Part shown: in pieces, positions 46,768 through 61,571 of the stretch | How positions within the stretch are numbered: position 1 is the stretch's first letter | Layout of the letters: the number at the start of each line of letters is the position of its first letter | Assembly (NCBI RefSeq): GCF_021347895.1 | Contig: NC_067122.1 | Coordinates: 13,133,983 to 13,197,982 of the forward strand | DNA length: 64,000 nt | Direction of reading: 5' to 3' | From: Acanthochromis polyacanthus | Taxonomy: Eukaryota; Chordata; Actinopteri; Pomacentridae | Translations under genes and position numbers: made by a program | Notes under the pieces: generated by a model | Databases searched by the model: none | The model's input: only the letters and a program-made list of their open reading frames with translations | What the model was told of the DNA's origin: nothing

Positions 46768-49700
46768 CACTGTTACTGAAGAGGCAGAGTGAGTCATCCA
46801 CTAATTCTAAGACCGTATCATATAAATGCAGCCATTCACCAAATACAACATTCATATTCAGTTCACAAGGCTAGTTGATTGGTTTTTAACTAAACAAGAT
46901 CTTATTCTGTATGATCTCAACCTTGCCGAGCCCCAGATTTGAAAGTAACAGATCAGAATTACACCTAATTATACGAGACAGAAGTCTTCACATGGAGTAC
47001 AAACATTCTGCTAATTGCTTTTTCATTAAGAAGCTGGTGATCAGAAAAGCACATCATTTCACAGTATGGTTGTTCCCTGGTTTCCTACAAGGAAGCACTG
47101 GGAGATGTCAGGGCCATTAGACATCCATACATGAGCATACTAACTTTTTACTTCCATTAGCCTAAAGGGAAATGGAGCAAAATTTCTCTCTCTGCCCGTT
47201 GAAACACGTCGCTCTAATTTCCTACGTGCCAAATTGTCCTTGACATCCACTTGAGCCTTAGGTATTGCTCTCCTTGAAGAGCTCTCACTTTGAGGTTGAA
47301 CGCAGGACTTTTAGACAATTGACACAACTTTCTATCCTGACCTACCAAACCACACAAATTGATGCCAGCGACAGGCCTTTCATCAAAATACACCCAACCA
47401 TGCCATGCTTTTAAGGTAATACAATGATATGTTGGGGTTTTTTTTGTCTTTAATGACTTGTGTAGCCAGTATCTACTCACTACTGTGTATGATGGCCTAT
47501 AGCTACCGCTGTCCACTTTTGATCAATAGGCTCATTGGGGAATGGGATTTGGAGCACAGTGCAATTTAACCTTCCACATTCATCTTCATGACCACTGCCA
47601 CTCCTGCACTGTGACACCTCTAGGTATGGAACCACAGATACAGAGCCGAGCTTCCTCAAGTGGAAGGTTTCTCACTTAATCCGACCATTATGAAGTGAAC
47701 CAGATCTAGATGTCCAGTGAATATTGGAACCATCCCAACTCAGTGACAAAGCAAGGATGGATGAACAGATTAAAACAGCACAGAGGCCAAAATGCACACA
47801 GGACTACTGTAACTTGGTGACAAAACATGCACTGACTTACTTGGTGGTGTCAGCAATAAACCGGAGTTAGGCAGGATTGAGGCGAAATGTGCAGATTACG
47901 CATTCAGCACAGAGGGTACTAGAGACAGTTCAACTCAGTTTATGATGTCATGGGAGAAACCTACGGGGCATAGATGTATATTCTATGTGGATAAAAGGGA
48001 AGATGGATGGATTTGAAATTACTCTTGAATTTTTCAGCCAGTTCATTTTAGAAAATGACCTCCATCTTTAGAGTAATGTGTCATTATGCAGATGTCGTTA
48101 TGCAGCCATGAGGCTTGCGAGCAAGACTATTGTCTTCGACTGAAAGACAGTGGGCTACATTTTGTTTTCTGTTAAAAGATAAGGCGGAAAACATTTCTGA
48201 ATTTTTGATAAAGCTCATGAAAAGTTAAAATCTAAAGTTTTACGACATATGTTTAAATATTAGAAATATAACAAATGTTTTTTAATTTTTAATTTTTTCC
48301 CTTTTAATAGGGTTCATTCATTTGCCCTTTAAAGTAATTTTGCTTTACAGTGTACGCACATAAAAGTGAAAAGAGTAGATGTATAATTAAATATAATGTA
48401 TAATGGATTGGTTTAGCAACCTTATCACTACTCGTTTTCACATCAGTGGTTACATATGCAGCTGAGAGAACAGAAGAACAAAGGTAGTTGGTGGATTCAA
48501 TGCATTTTATACAGTAACAGACGCCTCATTCTCACTAGATATTGATGTGTTTATAGGCCTGCTTTCAATTCCAACCTTATCTTTGAACTGTTTCTGCTCT
48601 CCTCAGCCTTATCTTTGATCTTTTTGTTATGTAGTAAAGGATAATTAGCTCAGCCATGAGCCAATGCTAATGGTGTAATATACTTCCAGTTAAAGTATAT
48701 TTAGCAGTAATGCAAAACCCCAGGGTTTAATGATTTAGATTAATCCATGCTAAACCAGAGTAAATCACAACTCTGTGCCATCGCTCATGCATACTAATTT
48801 GTAATGCAATCTTTAATCTTGTGGGAGTGAAGCTTGACATCTCTGGAGTACCCAGCAGAAATGATGTTTCCAGGTTTGTGCCACAGTAATGACAAGGGCA
48901 CAATGAGATGTGGCTTGATGACAGATTTATGTTCATGTTTCTACAACACTGAACTCCAACTACCACCCCGGGCTTTTCCCGTGCAGCCCTAAACAAATCT
49001 GCAGTGGTCTAATGCATTATAGTCCAGTGACTTGAAATTCACATCAGTGTGAAATATAATTTTCTTCTCTTGATGACTTAATACGTTTACCTGACAGAAT
49101 CACACTTTGTTAAATCTGAAGAAAGTGTACCTAAACTCCAACCCCGCCATTGTTAAATCTAACATCAAAATGTCATGATGCAAATGCATCTTGCTATCCA
49201 CTCACACACATCATCACTGATATACCCGGAGTGATTAGGTGTTTTGGGTCAGACACTCTCACCCAGGAGACCCAGCTGAGGCTGATCAGATCCTGACTTG
49301 TGCTTGAGTAACAGCTGCTACAGCTCACTTCTCCTCTCAGCAGCCATCTTTAGGCCTTCTTGGTGGCCTAGGCACTGTACTTGATGGTCAGTTGTGTTTT
49401 TTTTCTCACTGCCTTACAGAGGGCCTGACCAGCAAATTCTCTGCAGCCCACTCCAGTGAACGGGCACCATATCCTCCAACCTTGCCCATGGCACCTTTCA
49501 ACCAAGTCCATGTACCTGGTTTGCATCCTCAATGATTCTGACTGCAGAACTATGTCTGGTCTGAGTGCGAGGAACTCTGGTTCTTTGACCCTCTTTGCGG
49601 CCTTAACAATGGAGGTGGTCTATCGTGCTGGTTGGCACTGTTTTTTAATGAAAGATAGTCAAGCAAATGGTGTAAGCCACTGTCCCCGCCACCTTGAGTT

Positions 49701-52477
49701 GGCACTAAAGATAGCAGTCTTCTCGCAGAGCTTTCTGTAAAGGTGCGCCAGTGTTGTCATATACCGACTGAACAAGGAACTTGGTGTTTAGCGCAACTTA
49801 ACTTTCACCAAGATATCTCCATTTGAATTCTCACTGCTTCCCACAGAATATGAGGCACGTGTCTGTTCAGTTTCCTGTGCAGACATGCATAACTGTGAAG
49901 CATCTTAAACATCACAGGTCAATGGGAACGCTACAGCTTATCCATATCTGCTTTGTGTAGTCTACATTGCATAGGAACTGTGAAAAGTGATCATGAGAAG
50001 ACTGTAGCAGTGTGCCTTTGTTTTTGTTTTCTGATAAGGTCTCTGCCACTGCTTGTGACTATGTGCTATACCTTTGTATTATTATTAAGTTAATAGCAAC
50101 TTAATAAAATAAGTGCTTGCAAAAAACAACAAAGAACACTCACAGCGAACCTCTGTTGTTATAAATGCAAAATTATCCAACAAAATAGGCTTATTTTTAT
50201 ATAACTCACTCTTCAAACTGCATTAAGGCTTAATGTTGGGCATAATTAAGGGCTTGGCTGATTTGACTGACAGGTGGGTGGACAGTCCATGGCCCAGAGA
50301 CCTTTGCACAGCTCGCCTCAATTCCACTCATGCTTGACTTCCTTGCTCATTCTTTTCATTAGTCGAGAGTCAGGCGAAGTCTGCACTGTCAAGACAGCGA
50401 TGGCAGGAGCCCCCTTCAGTAAACCTACGGGTGATGTCACATAATGTTTTTCCACCTTTATACAGTTAGTGGGTGGGTGCCACCCACTGCAACAGTACAA
50501 TATGGTAAACTGAAGAGACGTAAAAGATTTTTACAAACATCTTCTTGCTTTTGGGAGTGACAGCCACCTCACAACCAACCATGTTTGTTGTGATAAAACT
50601 GAAGCACAAACTATAGCTGATTTTAACTACATGAGACAAAATGAAGTAAAAGCTTACAGTGAGCATTTCCACACTTGTCTGCAATATAAGTTTAACAAGC
50701 TGCTGGAACCTGAATTTAAAGAATGATCCACAGAAACACATTGCTGAGGATAGAAATCACTTTATACAGTGTTATAGTGACAACAGGAGACAGTTACTGC
50801 CTCCTTAAATATGTACGTGTGAATGATCGAGGAGTTATGATACTTGGTTAGCTCAACACATACTAGCCTTGAAGAGAGGTCCCTGTTGTATTCAGTCCTT
50901 CTGTCCATCATGATAAAGCTACAGATGCTATCAAATGCACTTTCTCAGCTATAGCCTCCAGTCATCACTGACATTTGAATCAATAGTGACTCAACCAAGG
51001 CTTTCAATTACAGCCCCCCTTCCAACTGACCATTAGCATTGAATTTTGAACAGAAAAATATGCATTTATTTGTGTATGAATAGTTCAGCCTTTTGGCTTT
51101 CCCCAAGGGTAAATCAAACAAACTAAAGGCTTCCAACAGTGGAAGATAAAATGGCAATCTCTGCAATAAACCTGAGGAACGGACCTTGCACCCCAAGGGA
51201 GATGAATCTAACAGAGAACCTCGTCAGACCTACCGATCCTCCCAGATGCTTCTTCTAGTCACTCTGTATTCAGACCACCTTTTCCACATCTAAGATCTGA
51301 TATCAGTGCGGATTGCCTCCTGTCAGTCTCTGTGAAACAGAGCTAGCAGGATTTCTGATACAGAGAAGGAATGATACGGCAAAAAATTGCTTTGATGTGT
51401 CTGCTTAGGGGCTTAAAACGGACCGTGCCTTTGTCCTCATACATAATACAGCTCAGAGGCTGACACATCACAAATACAGTACAGTGTTTGTGTATATTTA
51501 AGTTATATTGTCATTAATTTATCTTGTAAGCTGAAAGCTAAACATCATCATCAAAGCAGGACACGTCTCTCACATCCTTTCCATGTACTGTTTTCAAGGT
51601 AGTGAAATGCCCAGATTAGAAAGGAAAGACAGGATTTCCTGATGCATCCGAACTTTAATGGTAATTGCACGGCATTATGAAGTGTGTGAACGTGTGCATA
51701 TGTGCAATTTTAGCATATAAAAAGAGGGTTTCATCAGCTGTGCATGCCTCCACATGTTGGACTCTTCATTGCCCCACACCCCTCCTATCATCCTCCAGAT
51801 TTAAAGGCCACTGGGAAATCTCTCCAGCTGGATTCCAACAGACTACAGGCTAATAGTGTACAGTGAACATGTAATTAGAAGCTGCAGACTGCTTTACTGC
51901 GATGATTAATATCTTCCATTTGCTGCTGCACCTATATGAATATGGATACAAGTGTCAGCTTCCATCAGTCTCGGTATAAATCACATCCTCTGATAGCATA
52001 TGCTTGTTTTCCTGTCATCCCCAGCTCATTTCCAGCTAACATAATCTTTTTATTTTATTAGCCATTTGCTAACCGCTTTAAACCTCTTATGCAATGGCAT
52101 TTTCCCCTTACATGGTGTGAGCTCTTGTTCAGTCCACGTTTCTGACTTCCCCATAAGCAGTGAAGTAAGGTTGGAAAAGCCTCTCATTTTGCCCCAGAGA
52201 TCAACACTACAGTCCCTGCTTTAAAAAAGAAACATAAGAAAGCTGACGGCCAGCACATGAGTCACTGTGTGGTGGCCAAATTGTGGTCCACTTGTGCCTT
52301 AAACAAAAGCAAACAGGCCTACTGGGGTTTTCCTGTCAATCAGTGTATATTGAAGTGAGATTTCAGCCCAGAAGAGGTAAAGCAGGTTGTCTTACAAAAA
52401 CGGCGTTCCCATAAAATCACACAAAATCCAGGCACACAAAGACAGTCACTGCACTCTACATGACCCATATTTCAGAC
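46768..52477. other. intergenic, no gene recognised
   Basis: About 49250-49760 has an open frame and moderately repetitive texture that might be an old LINE piece, but I could not identify motifs. About 48600-48900 and 51880-52100 have homeodomain-like words (ggataattagctc, gatttagattaatcc, gatgattaatatc) in even-composition sequence and may be regulatory. Nothing else is supported. Confidence 0.4.
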
Positions 52478-52639
52478 ATGACACTGAAGAGGAAGGAAGT
52501 TCTAGGCATCGCCGCTGGCCTGTTTCGCTTGATCAAGCTGCTGGCTGGAACCAACAACGTCTCCACGAAGCCACCATGGAGCTGGGTCTATCGGGGATTT
52601 TCTGAATCGAAACGAAGGCAGTCTAGCAATGCTTTGTGA
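52478..52639 (+). CDS. orphan 53-codon GC-rich ORF, possible exon or retro-fragment
   Basis: ATG to TGA, reading MTLKRKEVLGIAAGLFRLIK, LLAGTNNVSTKPPWSWVYRG, then FSESKRRQSSNAL. It sits in an island clearly richer in GC than the flanks and follows an acceptor-like tttcag at 52470-52475. A second frame (HDTEEEGSSRHRRWPVSLDQ...) is also open there. I do not recognise the peptide. It may be a real exon, a fragment of a captured gene, part of an unknown mobile element, or chance. Confidence 0.2.
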   Translation: MTLKRKEVLGIAAGLFRLIKLLAGTNNVSTKPPWSWVYRGFSESKRRQSSNAL

Positions 52640-55600
52640 AATGCAAGTTTTCATTTCAGTTACGCTGGTAATTTAGAATTTTAGTTTGACTAAAGGTAGA
52701 ACTTTGTTTTTACCCTTTAATGCTATCTTTTTTACTGCACTGTTTGAGGTCTTTATGGTTGCATTTGAGCCCACAGAAAGATATATAATGAACAGGTCTG
52801 CAATGATAGACTGTGTTGTGGCACTAATGGAGGAAAATGTCATATTAACCATGAAAACATAACTTTTTCATGCAAGACAATTGCTGTAACTGAGCAATAC
52901 TGCATAGATTCTGTTGTTTTCTGCTGTTTTAATCTTTGCACATATTTTAATTCATTTTATCACTGCTAAGAAGTTCATGTCTTTGTCAAGCTATATAATC
53001 CTGAAAATAATCACTAGCAAGAGGTATTTATTATGCACTTTTATGCATTTCCTAAAGTGAAAACCCCATGCTGCCTTTTTGTCATTATTGTAACTAAATA
53101 CAGGTTTTAATTAATAAAAAATAAATAGCCCTATCTTTAAAAGTTCTATGTAAATGTAAATTGTTGTAACTAGCCACCACAGCCAGGCAGCAGTTAATGT
53201 TAATAAGCCAGTGTAGCTTCCCAACCCCAGAGCACCTAAAAATGCAAGCACTTGAATTTTTAAACAGTAAACACACTTTCCAAAAACACAGCATAGTGTT
53301 TTTGGAATGAAACAATATTTTTTTAATGTGCACTGATGCTTAATGATTAAAGTCACAGAATTTACATTTTAATAGATGTTCTCTATGAAGGGGGAGAGTT
53401 GTAGCTTTTATTTTGGATTAAAAAAGAACAAGTATTTATTTGTTTGTTTTCAGTATATTATTACTTGTATCCCTAAAACTGCAAGACTAGTGGGTAATGT
53501 TATTAGTCAGCAGAAGTTACTTCAGATAAAATGCAGGTTATTGCAGGTAAAATGAATAAAATTGGTTTCAGAAAATTGCGATGATATTACAATGCTTCGA
53601 GTAACTCTGAGAATAACAAGGCATAAGCCATAGCTGTTTTTCAGGTCAACATTTTTGAAATCACAGCTGAATCTAATGGGTAAAGTCAAAACTCTTAATG
53701 GTCCTGTATGCGACACTCGGAGCCACTGGATATCACTAGAGCACCAACATCTCAGACCAAAATAAACGGGTGTGGAAGCTATGATTACCCCTTCCTCCCA
53801 TGTCTTATGTGCAACTGTCAATGTGCTGATGAAGACCTTTCAAAATGATTATAAAATTCCAAGAACAGACATTCAACTAAACAGACCATAAGGTGAGATT
53901 GTTGGATTAAATGAAAAAGGATATTTAGAGCAATAGAAAGCTAATTTGTCGTGTTTTAATATGTCTCTTCTTTCTGTTTAAACATAGTGTAGCAAAAGCT
54001 TTAACTGTGACTGACTTCACAACAGTCTCAGTAAACACGTCCATAATGGCAGAAAACAGATGGTAGGTATAAATGTCTGCGTGTCCCTTCTCACAGATTT
54101 TAAAAAACCCACAGGCGAGACAGACACTGACTCGGTGAGATTCCCTCAGAGGCTCCAGTCCAAGACACAACTCAGGCACAGCTCCATTTGCTTTGTGCAC
54201 TTTTTCCAGGGTGATGTCTTATTCACAAGAGCCTCTTGGGCTGCTGGACATGCATTACATGTCTTGCAGTTTTTCCAAAGAACAAAGGCATGTGGCTATG
54301 GTAATCCTTTCGCCTGTTAAGAAAAAACAAGTTCAGGCAGACTATGAACTAATCCCTTTTGACATACACTTTTGTGCTTTCTTCACGTCTTCCTATCAAG
54401 TGGATTTAATTGCTCCATTGTATGAGAGAGAAGCAAACCTCTTCATATTGGATTAAATTTTTAGGTGTGATGTGTCTTTCACTGCAGACACAAGGAAATA
54501 TAAATAGAATTTTCTGGGTATTAGTGAAGGAATAAACAACAGCATAACCCCGTGCCTTCATGTGACACATTTATTGAGCGTACCTCCCGGTTATTGATAA
54601 AAAAAAAAAAATTCTCAACCAAAGAGAACCACAGGATTTGACACACTATTTCAGGAAACAATGTGGGCGTCTTGTGGGGATGGACAGAAAAATGGAGGGA
54701 GTCTCAGTGGTCAGGCAGCAAGGTAACAGAAAGAATACATTCAGGACTCGCACCGAGTCTGCTGGACACAATTAAGAGATGTGTCTGCAGCCCCGTTATG
54801 GATGGTTAGGAAGCTCTGGGCCGACTGTGTGGTCTGAGATAACCAAGGTATGGCCGTGCATAATAGTAAGCATCACCAGGTACAAATCATCATGACAATC
54901 TTTTGAAAATCCAGCCAGACATCAATGTCGTGTCCTCCAAAGAGCCCTAATCGAATATTAGAGGACGTTTCCCTTGGCTTGGACATCATGAATTGTTTTT
55001 AGCCAATGTGACTCCCAGAGTTGACATCATGAAGGTCTCTGAAATACGAGCCAGCTTACCTTGAAATGACCAATGCTAAGTGGCTTTAAATGAATTTACT
55101 AGCATGTTAATATTACTTGCTTAAGACCAATGAAGCTTATTTTGCTGGTAAACACAAAGCAGGTTCTGTTTATTTTATATCTTATATGTGGCAGTAACGA
55201 TATGTTCAATGTGTTCCAGAACCAGCTGAGTGGAAAATTTAAGTTTATGAACAAAGACACATTTTTTTTAACTTTAAAAACTTCCTTTGTGAAAGGTCGG
55301 AAGAATTAATTGATCTAGTTTTGCCGTTGGAATTTTTTAATTATGTAGATTAACATATTAACTCTGATGGGACTGGACAAGCTTACACTGAATGTCAGGT
55401 TGGATTTGTGCATATTTTCTCGTGCTTCCTGAGAAGTTCAATCTGGTTCAGGCTTAAAATTTCGATATTAATACGAAACTTTAAATGCAACTCTTGATTA
55501 ATAAAGCAGTAAATAGTTGTCAAAGTTTAGACAACCATCAACCTGACTCCACCCACATGATTTCACAAACTAACATGACCTTGTCCTTTAAGGAAAGACA

Positions 55601-57500
55601 AATGATTGACAGGCAGCGATTGAATCCAGGAAAGGGGAAAGAGTTAATTAAAGGCCTCAGACAGACTCTAATGGACTCACATACTTTGCAAAAAATAAGC
55701 CCCTGACTATACTTTAAGAGGGTGAAAATTTTGCACAAAGCCCATCATATTGCTAACATGTTTGTTTCCGTTTAATGAAGAGGTTTTGAAACAAAGATGT
55801 CCTGCTTTTGTTCCAGATTTCCGCCCACATGTTGATTCTGTTCATAACTAAAATCTCTACACAGCACTATTTAGCACATTTGAATCAGCTAAGCATGGTG
55901 GCAGGAACTGTCTCTTTTTACAATGAGATTAACGGTGTACTCTTGAATAACCCAGAAAATTTCTGTCAGCAATATTTGCTCTGTAAATGAATAAACTCAC
56001 TAGGTTTAATAAATTGGTTCAAATAGATACATATTAAGCAGTCTTTGTGCAACGTGAGGCTTAATCACTGTCTCTGTGTCGGGAATCCTCAAAGACATTG
56101 ATTTCTTTTTTTCCTGCTTTAAATGACAGTGAAACAATAAGACTGCGAAAACCAAAATACCTACACCAAATTAAGGTTTATTCTCCAGGACGTCTCAGCA
56201 ATTATTTTGAGAAAGCCTCCTTGGTAGAGCCACAGTCAAAGCTGCATTTATTCTCTTTGTAAAGCTGTGCACCGATGCAACCTAGAATATCCTTGAGATT
56301 AGCTACAACACCTTTCAAAACTGTTGTGTTCTCCTCTTCAGGAAACTTTTCCTTAAACTTCAGTACACAGTGATATCATTACAGTTCAATACTGTACTTC
56401 ACCTGTCAAGGACAACTAGTCATCTCATTAATGTGGGGAGAAAAGAGCGAGTGTGCCAGTGATGCAGAGGTCAGAGCACGAGGGATTTGTGAAAGTACAT
56501 GATCTGTGGTGTTTACCCTTGAAGCAGCTTTGCACTCTGTATTAAAGAGTCACCTGCAGGCCACTTATGGCAAACAGACCACTTATATCACAAAGTGTCA
56601 GATAATGGACACCTACAGTGTGGCTATCCATCAGCACAGAGTGGTTCCTCTGAAAACTGCCCCTATAGACCGTATTGAATCTGAATACAGAATACCCACA
56701 GACATCAAAGCACCTCTTGCTTACTGCAGATAAAACTGTGATTAGTGCTAGTGCGTGTAATTTGATTCTTCCTATGGTGTTTGAGAGTTAAGGTGAGCCC
56801 GAACATTAGGCGGTAATTCTTTCAGTGTGTGGTGGAATTACACAGGCTCCTGCATTGTGGATGCAGAGACCACCTTCATTTGACGCTGCTCTTACTGCCA
56901 TTGTGTTATCTGACAAACACAGCTGTAATCCCCCTCAACCACGCTCTCAACCCCCTTTACTACCTGACAGATTCGGCTTCGCTGGTCATGCGTGACGTCG
57001 GCTGTAAAAATGTAAAATGGACTAAGAGGAGCAATTTGTTTTTGGTTTGTATTTAACGTGTACCTTTACTTTCCCCAAAACATCACAGTGACACAATACA
57101 GTGCAAGATTTGATTGATTAGTTAATTCTGTGTTACTCCTCTATGGCAAGTAAGTTCAGTTCAAGAAAAAAAAGGCATTTAAGGCCATCATTTTGGCCTT
57201 CGGAAACACTGATCAACATTTTATTTTTTATTTTGTATATTTCATAGGCCAAACAAGCTATCTATGGTTTAATAAACAATGGTAATAATAAATAATGAGC
57301 TGCAGACCTACATATTACTGAGTTACATTTAGAAAGAAATCTGCATAAAATTACAGTTTTACTTTGAAAAGAGCATCCATTTAATTTAATCCTGAATCAA
57401 AACCTAATGACTTCACTCACTGATTCATTTACTGTACTGCAGCACATGCAATTTGAACGAGTTTAGATTGGCTCCAAACCAGCCAAAATGACTACAATAC
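52640..57500. other. intergenic, nothing recognised
   Basis: AT-rich sequence with a poly-A run near 54600. The open frames at 53094-53356, 54060-54456 and 56506-56733 lack conserved motifs and convincing splice context. Confidence 0.45.
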
Positions 57501-58030
57501 AAGCTTATGGTTTATGCTGTTGGTGTAAATTCTACTTTGAGTTAATGATTAATATGTGTAGCATGCTCCACTACTGTTGGCTGTAGTCTGTAATATTTAG
57601 CTGATAAATCACAGCCCTATGTAATTACTGATTGATTACAGCCTGGTCAATCTAAATGGCTCAGTTATGAGATTTTGATTCAATTACAAAGCAGCTCTTC
57701 AGTTTGACCCCACTGGCCACTGTTTCGTTTTGTCCAATACCGTGTTATGAGGTCTGGGTTTCTGAGACCGCACTACTCCTTTGCTCGGAAAGCAAGGTTT
57801 CATCAGCAATGGACCTCATGATCAGAAAATAATGACATGATGGAGGGTTTCATAATGGGCCCCCACTTCATGTTTCTAATTGCAGAGAACATAATGACCT
57901 ACAGTGGTGAACCTCAGAGCCAAAGTGCTGCTCTAGTCAATAAGTGGCCATTTTAATCTGCCAGGGCCACAGAAGAAGTGTGGAGAGGTCCACTTAATTG
58001 CCATTACCTTACCACTGTCTCACATACTTT
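57500..58030. promoter_or_regulatory. candidate distal enhancer cluster
   Basis: Contains GTTAATGATTAAT (near 57540), one base from the HNF1 consensus, and TGATTGATTACA (near 57628), a PBX/HOX-type composite site. Further AT-core homeodomain words follow (tctaattgcag, cacttaattgccattac). No coding signal or repeat. Motif content alone does not prove function. Confidence 0.25.
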
Positions 58031-61000
58031 GTTACCTTAGATACTCGGGAGAAAAAGCGCTGCAAGGTTGTGGTTGTGAGTGAAAGATGCTAAAACAAAG
58101 AAGCACAACGTTGTTTGTAGGACAATTGTAGTTTTATGGCACTGATGAGGCCACCTGAAGGCTGCACACCCACAGTTCCCTCCACCTCAGCTGTCTGTCT
58201 GTCTGGCCTTCCTCTTCCAGCTGAAGAAAATAAATTCATTTTTGCCAGTACCTGTGACTCCAGCAAGTGCTGAACAGTCCTCTTCCAAACTGTCAGTCAG
58301 ACAGTGGAATCGGGCCACTCTCAGCAGTAAGAAGAGAAGTGCAGAAACTGTACTGTGGAGGGTTCTTCAGGTACACAAATAAATCATTTGTCTGTTTAAT
58401 TATAAATCATGTGAGAAGCACAAGTTTAAACACAACACTTGATTGTATTCTATTTATTAACCCCATAAAACTCATCTCTGTGTATCAGAGTTAAATAACT
58501 TGCCTAAAAATGATCCTTTCATGCCTTAAAATCAGATATGACTCCAAACTCTTAACATGTGCAGATCTATGAAGTCTGCTCCTCTCTGCTTGCAGCAGCT
58601 CAAACACACCAGCTCACCTATGACCCTGCTGTTCGAGCTAGAAGCCAGTTCTGGAGGGAATAACCAAGGTCTCAACTGCTTATTTCACTCACGTTGTTTT
58701 CTTCCCGCATATTTTTTTTTAAATAACACCTTATCGACAGAATCAAGGTAAAAAACTTGATTTTCCCAGAAGAGGCTTTAATAATTTATGGACACCTGTG
58801 CTGTTGTATTATTTTGCTTTCTCTGAGACTGAATCGCACTGTCTGGTTAAGTTGGTTAGCTTCTGTTGAAAGTATCACCACAATTTAATGTTTTTGCAGT
58901 GTTAATTATTTGCAAAACTTTTAATTTACTTTTTATTTAGTCCATTTTTTTTACATGTGCAAAAACCTTCAACCCCAACAGCATATTATAGCCTCGCAAC
59001 AGTACCTAATATTGTGTTTGTGGCCCACCTAATGAATATAAATCCAAATATTCTCTCCTTTTTAGCTCTGTTTGGGTCTCCATCAACTCCTGAGGAAAAT
59101 GGCTCTACAGCTGGTAAATATTTCATTCCACTACGTGCTAACTGTGTATTTTCTCTTGGGTGCTGAGAAAGTGGCAAAGGTCACATTGAGTTTATCGTGG
59201 GTTTTTGAGTGGAAGCTGCGGCCAACAATAATTACAATGATGAATGTGGGCTGCACAATTAAAACGAAGGGCTGACACATGGTATAAAGTTCCATAAACC
59301 TGAAGGTAAAGGCAGAATTCATTGGTCATCCTCCCATGGATTTGCCACAATATGAGAGTCCTTTAATATTATTAGTGATTATTTCACCATTCTAATAATG
59401 TAGATGCATGCCTGAAAGATTTTTAGTGGTTCCCTGCATGAAACATGGACAATGTTGCATTCAATTCTCTTTCAGCCCAGCATTAGTTGGCTGCATATCT
59501 TCAGAGATTAAGAGTTACCCTGAGCTGATGCACATCAGTTACACTTCATGATGCATTTATTATTCCGTGGCTTGGGGTTTTGATTTCAGCTGGCAGCAAA
59601 GGCATGTCACAAATACATGGTTTAGTGTGAAGGGGAAAACACACACTCATTTCTCATCCAGAAAGAAAAATGACATTTTAGGATGTCAGTGATTGTAGCC
59701 TCTTAAATCATGGTTGGATTTTTAACAGGAGAAAAGATGATAAAGATAATTGGCATATTTCAGGAGATTAACTCGCCGAGGACGAAACCACAGTTTTTTT
59801 TTTCTTCCAGCATGAGGACGTCAGTGAAACCGACTGTGTGTTAAGATGCAGCAAATGAGGCTGTTATGTACATTTAATGTAGCAGAAGCAGGGAGAGGTC
59901 GTATGGGGTGTGATGGAAATGGGCAGAAAACAATCAGTCACAGCTCTCAGCCTGAGTGTCAGACGAACACCGAAGGCCCTGACAGCGAGGGACCATCAGT
60001 AAGCTGTCACCTCCACCATATATCCACACACAAATCTAATGCCCACTGAAGCAACGGGCAGCTCTGTGTCAGACACTGCTTTTTTTTTTTTTTTTTTAGA
60101 TTGGACTGTGTGGCATGTATCTGCACAGCTCCCTTCTTTTTATTGAAAGTTGTTCCAAAAAAATGTTAAATTAGCTTAGACTATATGTTAGAATGACTTT
60201 ATTCCAGTCGCACATACAGTTTCTATGTAAAATCAAACTTAAATCCAGACATTCCTCTGAGAACCAGCTGAATAAATAAGTTGTTTTGAAGTTGTTGTTT
60301 TTTTTAAACAAGCTACAATTAAATCTTTCCAATATTCTCAATGGAATTTAAAGCGTACCAGCACAAAAACATAAACTCTTTGTTTACCGTTTGATGAATT
60401 TTCTTTGTGTCCCCAGTCTTCATATTTCATTGATAAGTATACGACTACTGTTCGTGGTGGGGGCGGCTGTGGAGAGCAAACCGTCTGTTCGACTCTTGTC
60501 TCCAGCTTGGCTCTCATTTTTTAGTCATTAACTCACGTAAACATCCCATCTGTTCTCCTTTCACGCTTTCTTTTTGCCAGCACTCCTTGCTGTTCAAGTC
60601 TGTGTATCAACCAAGTGTGTGGGGATTTCCTTTGTTTTTAGAAAGAAGAAGAAACCTAGCAGTGTCTGACAGTCCAAGTCAAGGTGAAATCACTGATGGA
60701 CTCAATCTTTTTTTTCCCTCCACTGGCATGGAAAACCCTACATCTGCGTACTTTATTATCTTTTTTATATATATATATATACTTAGGTTTCAGTTAGAGT
60801 GGCTTCATAAAGGTGTGTAAGAGTTTCCACATTAGTTTTTTTCCCCCAGTTGTCAGGCATTTTCTCACCCAAGTTTTGTTTTGGACAGCCAGTGGGTTGT
60901 GAAATGTTTAAAATGAAGGCACACAATCTTTGCAGTCCTCCTCCTCTCGACTGTTTACTAGCCTCCAGATATTACTCTGCTATTGCAGATACTTCCATAC

Positions 61001-61563
61001 CAGCTGGGAGTACCATCAGAATTTAATTAAAAGCTATCACAGAAAGATTGTGTCCTCGCCCAACAACTCAGCTTTTGAAGTTTCAATTGACTAAATTGTG
61101 TTTACTTCTTTCCAGAGTGTTCCCTGTGATGAACAGTTTTGCTGTTGTTAAACAGGTATTTGTGATAGGGCTATGGAAGAAAATACCACTTTCTCATAGA
61201 AGCAAATTGAATGGGACATTTTAAGTACATGCTTCATCTTTCAGAAGCCTTTGTTTTAAATTTAAATTAGAGTTTGATGATCCATCTTGATGCACAATGA
61301 GTCCAACAGCAGCTTAAGTTCTTTATCAACAACTTTAAGGCCCAGTCACACCAGAAAGTGGCACTGTGATCTTCATCTGTGTGTCTTTAATATGGATGTG
61401 GTTGTAGAAGCTCGGTGTCACAGACGGCTCTCAGAGTTGAGCTGATGAACAGACATGCTAACGACTAAGATACGAACCAGCCAGAAACATGCTTGTCCCA
61501 GTCCATCTAAGCTTGGTACTAGCTTTTAGTTCTCAGAGATGTACAATGTTCATGCAATGAGGA
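58031..61563. other. intergenic, nothing recognised
   Basis: Contains poly-T runs (about 60081-60098), a short TA microsatellite (60765-60780) and AT-rich sequence. No supported gene. Confidence 0.45.
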
Positions 61564-61571
61564 GTGAAAAC

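Noticed and set aside
49456..49740. 94-codon plus-strand ORF, possible LINE piece
   Set aside because: No motif recognised in any frame; not enough to call a mobile element.
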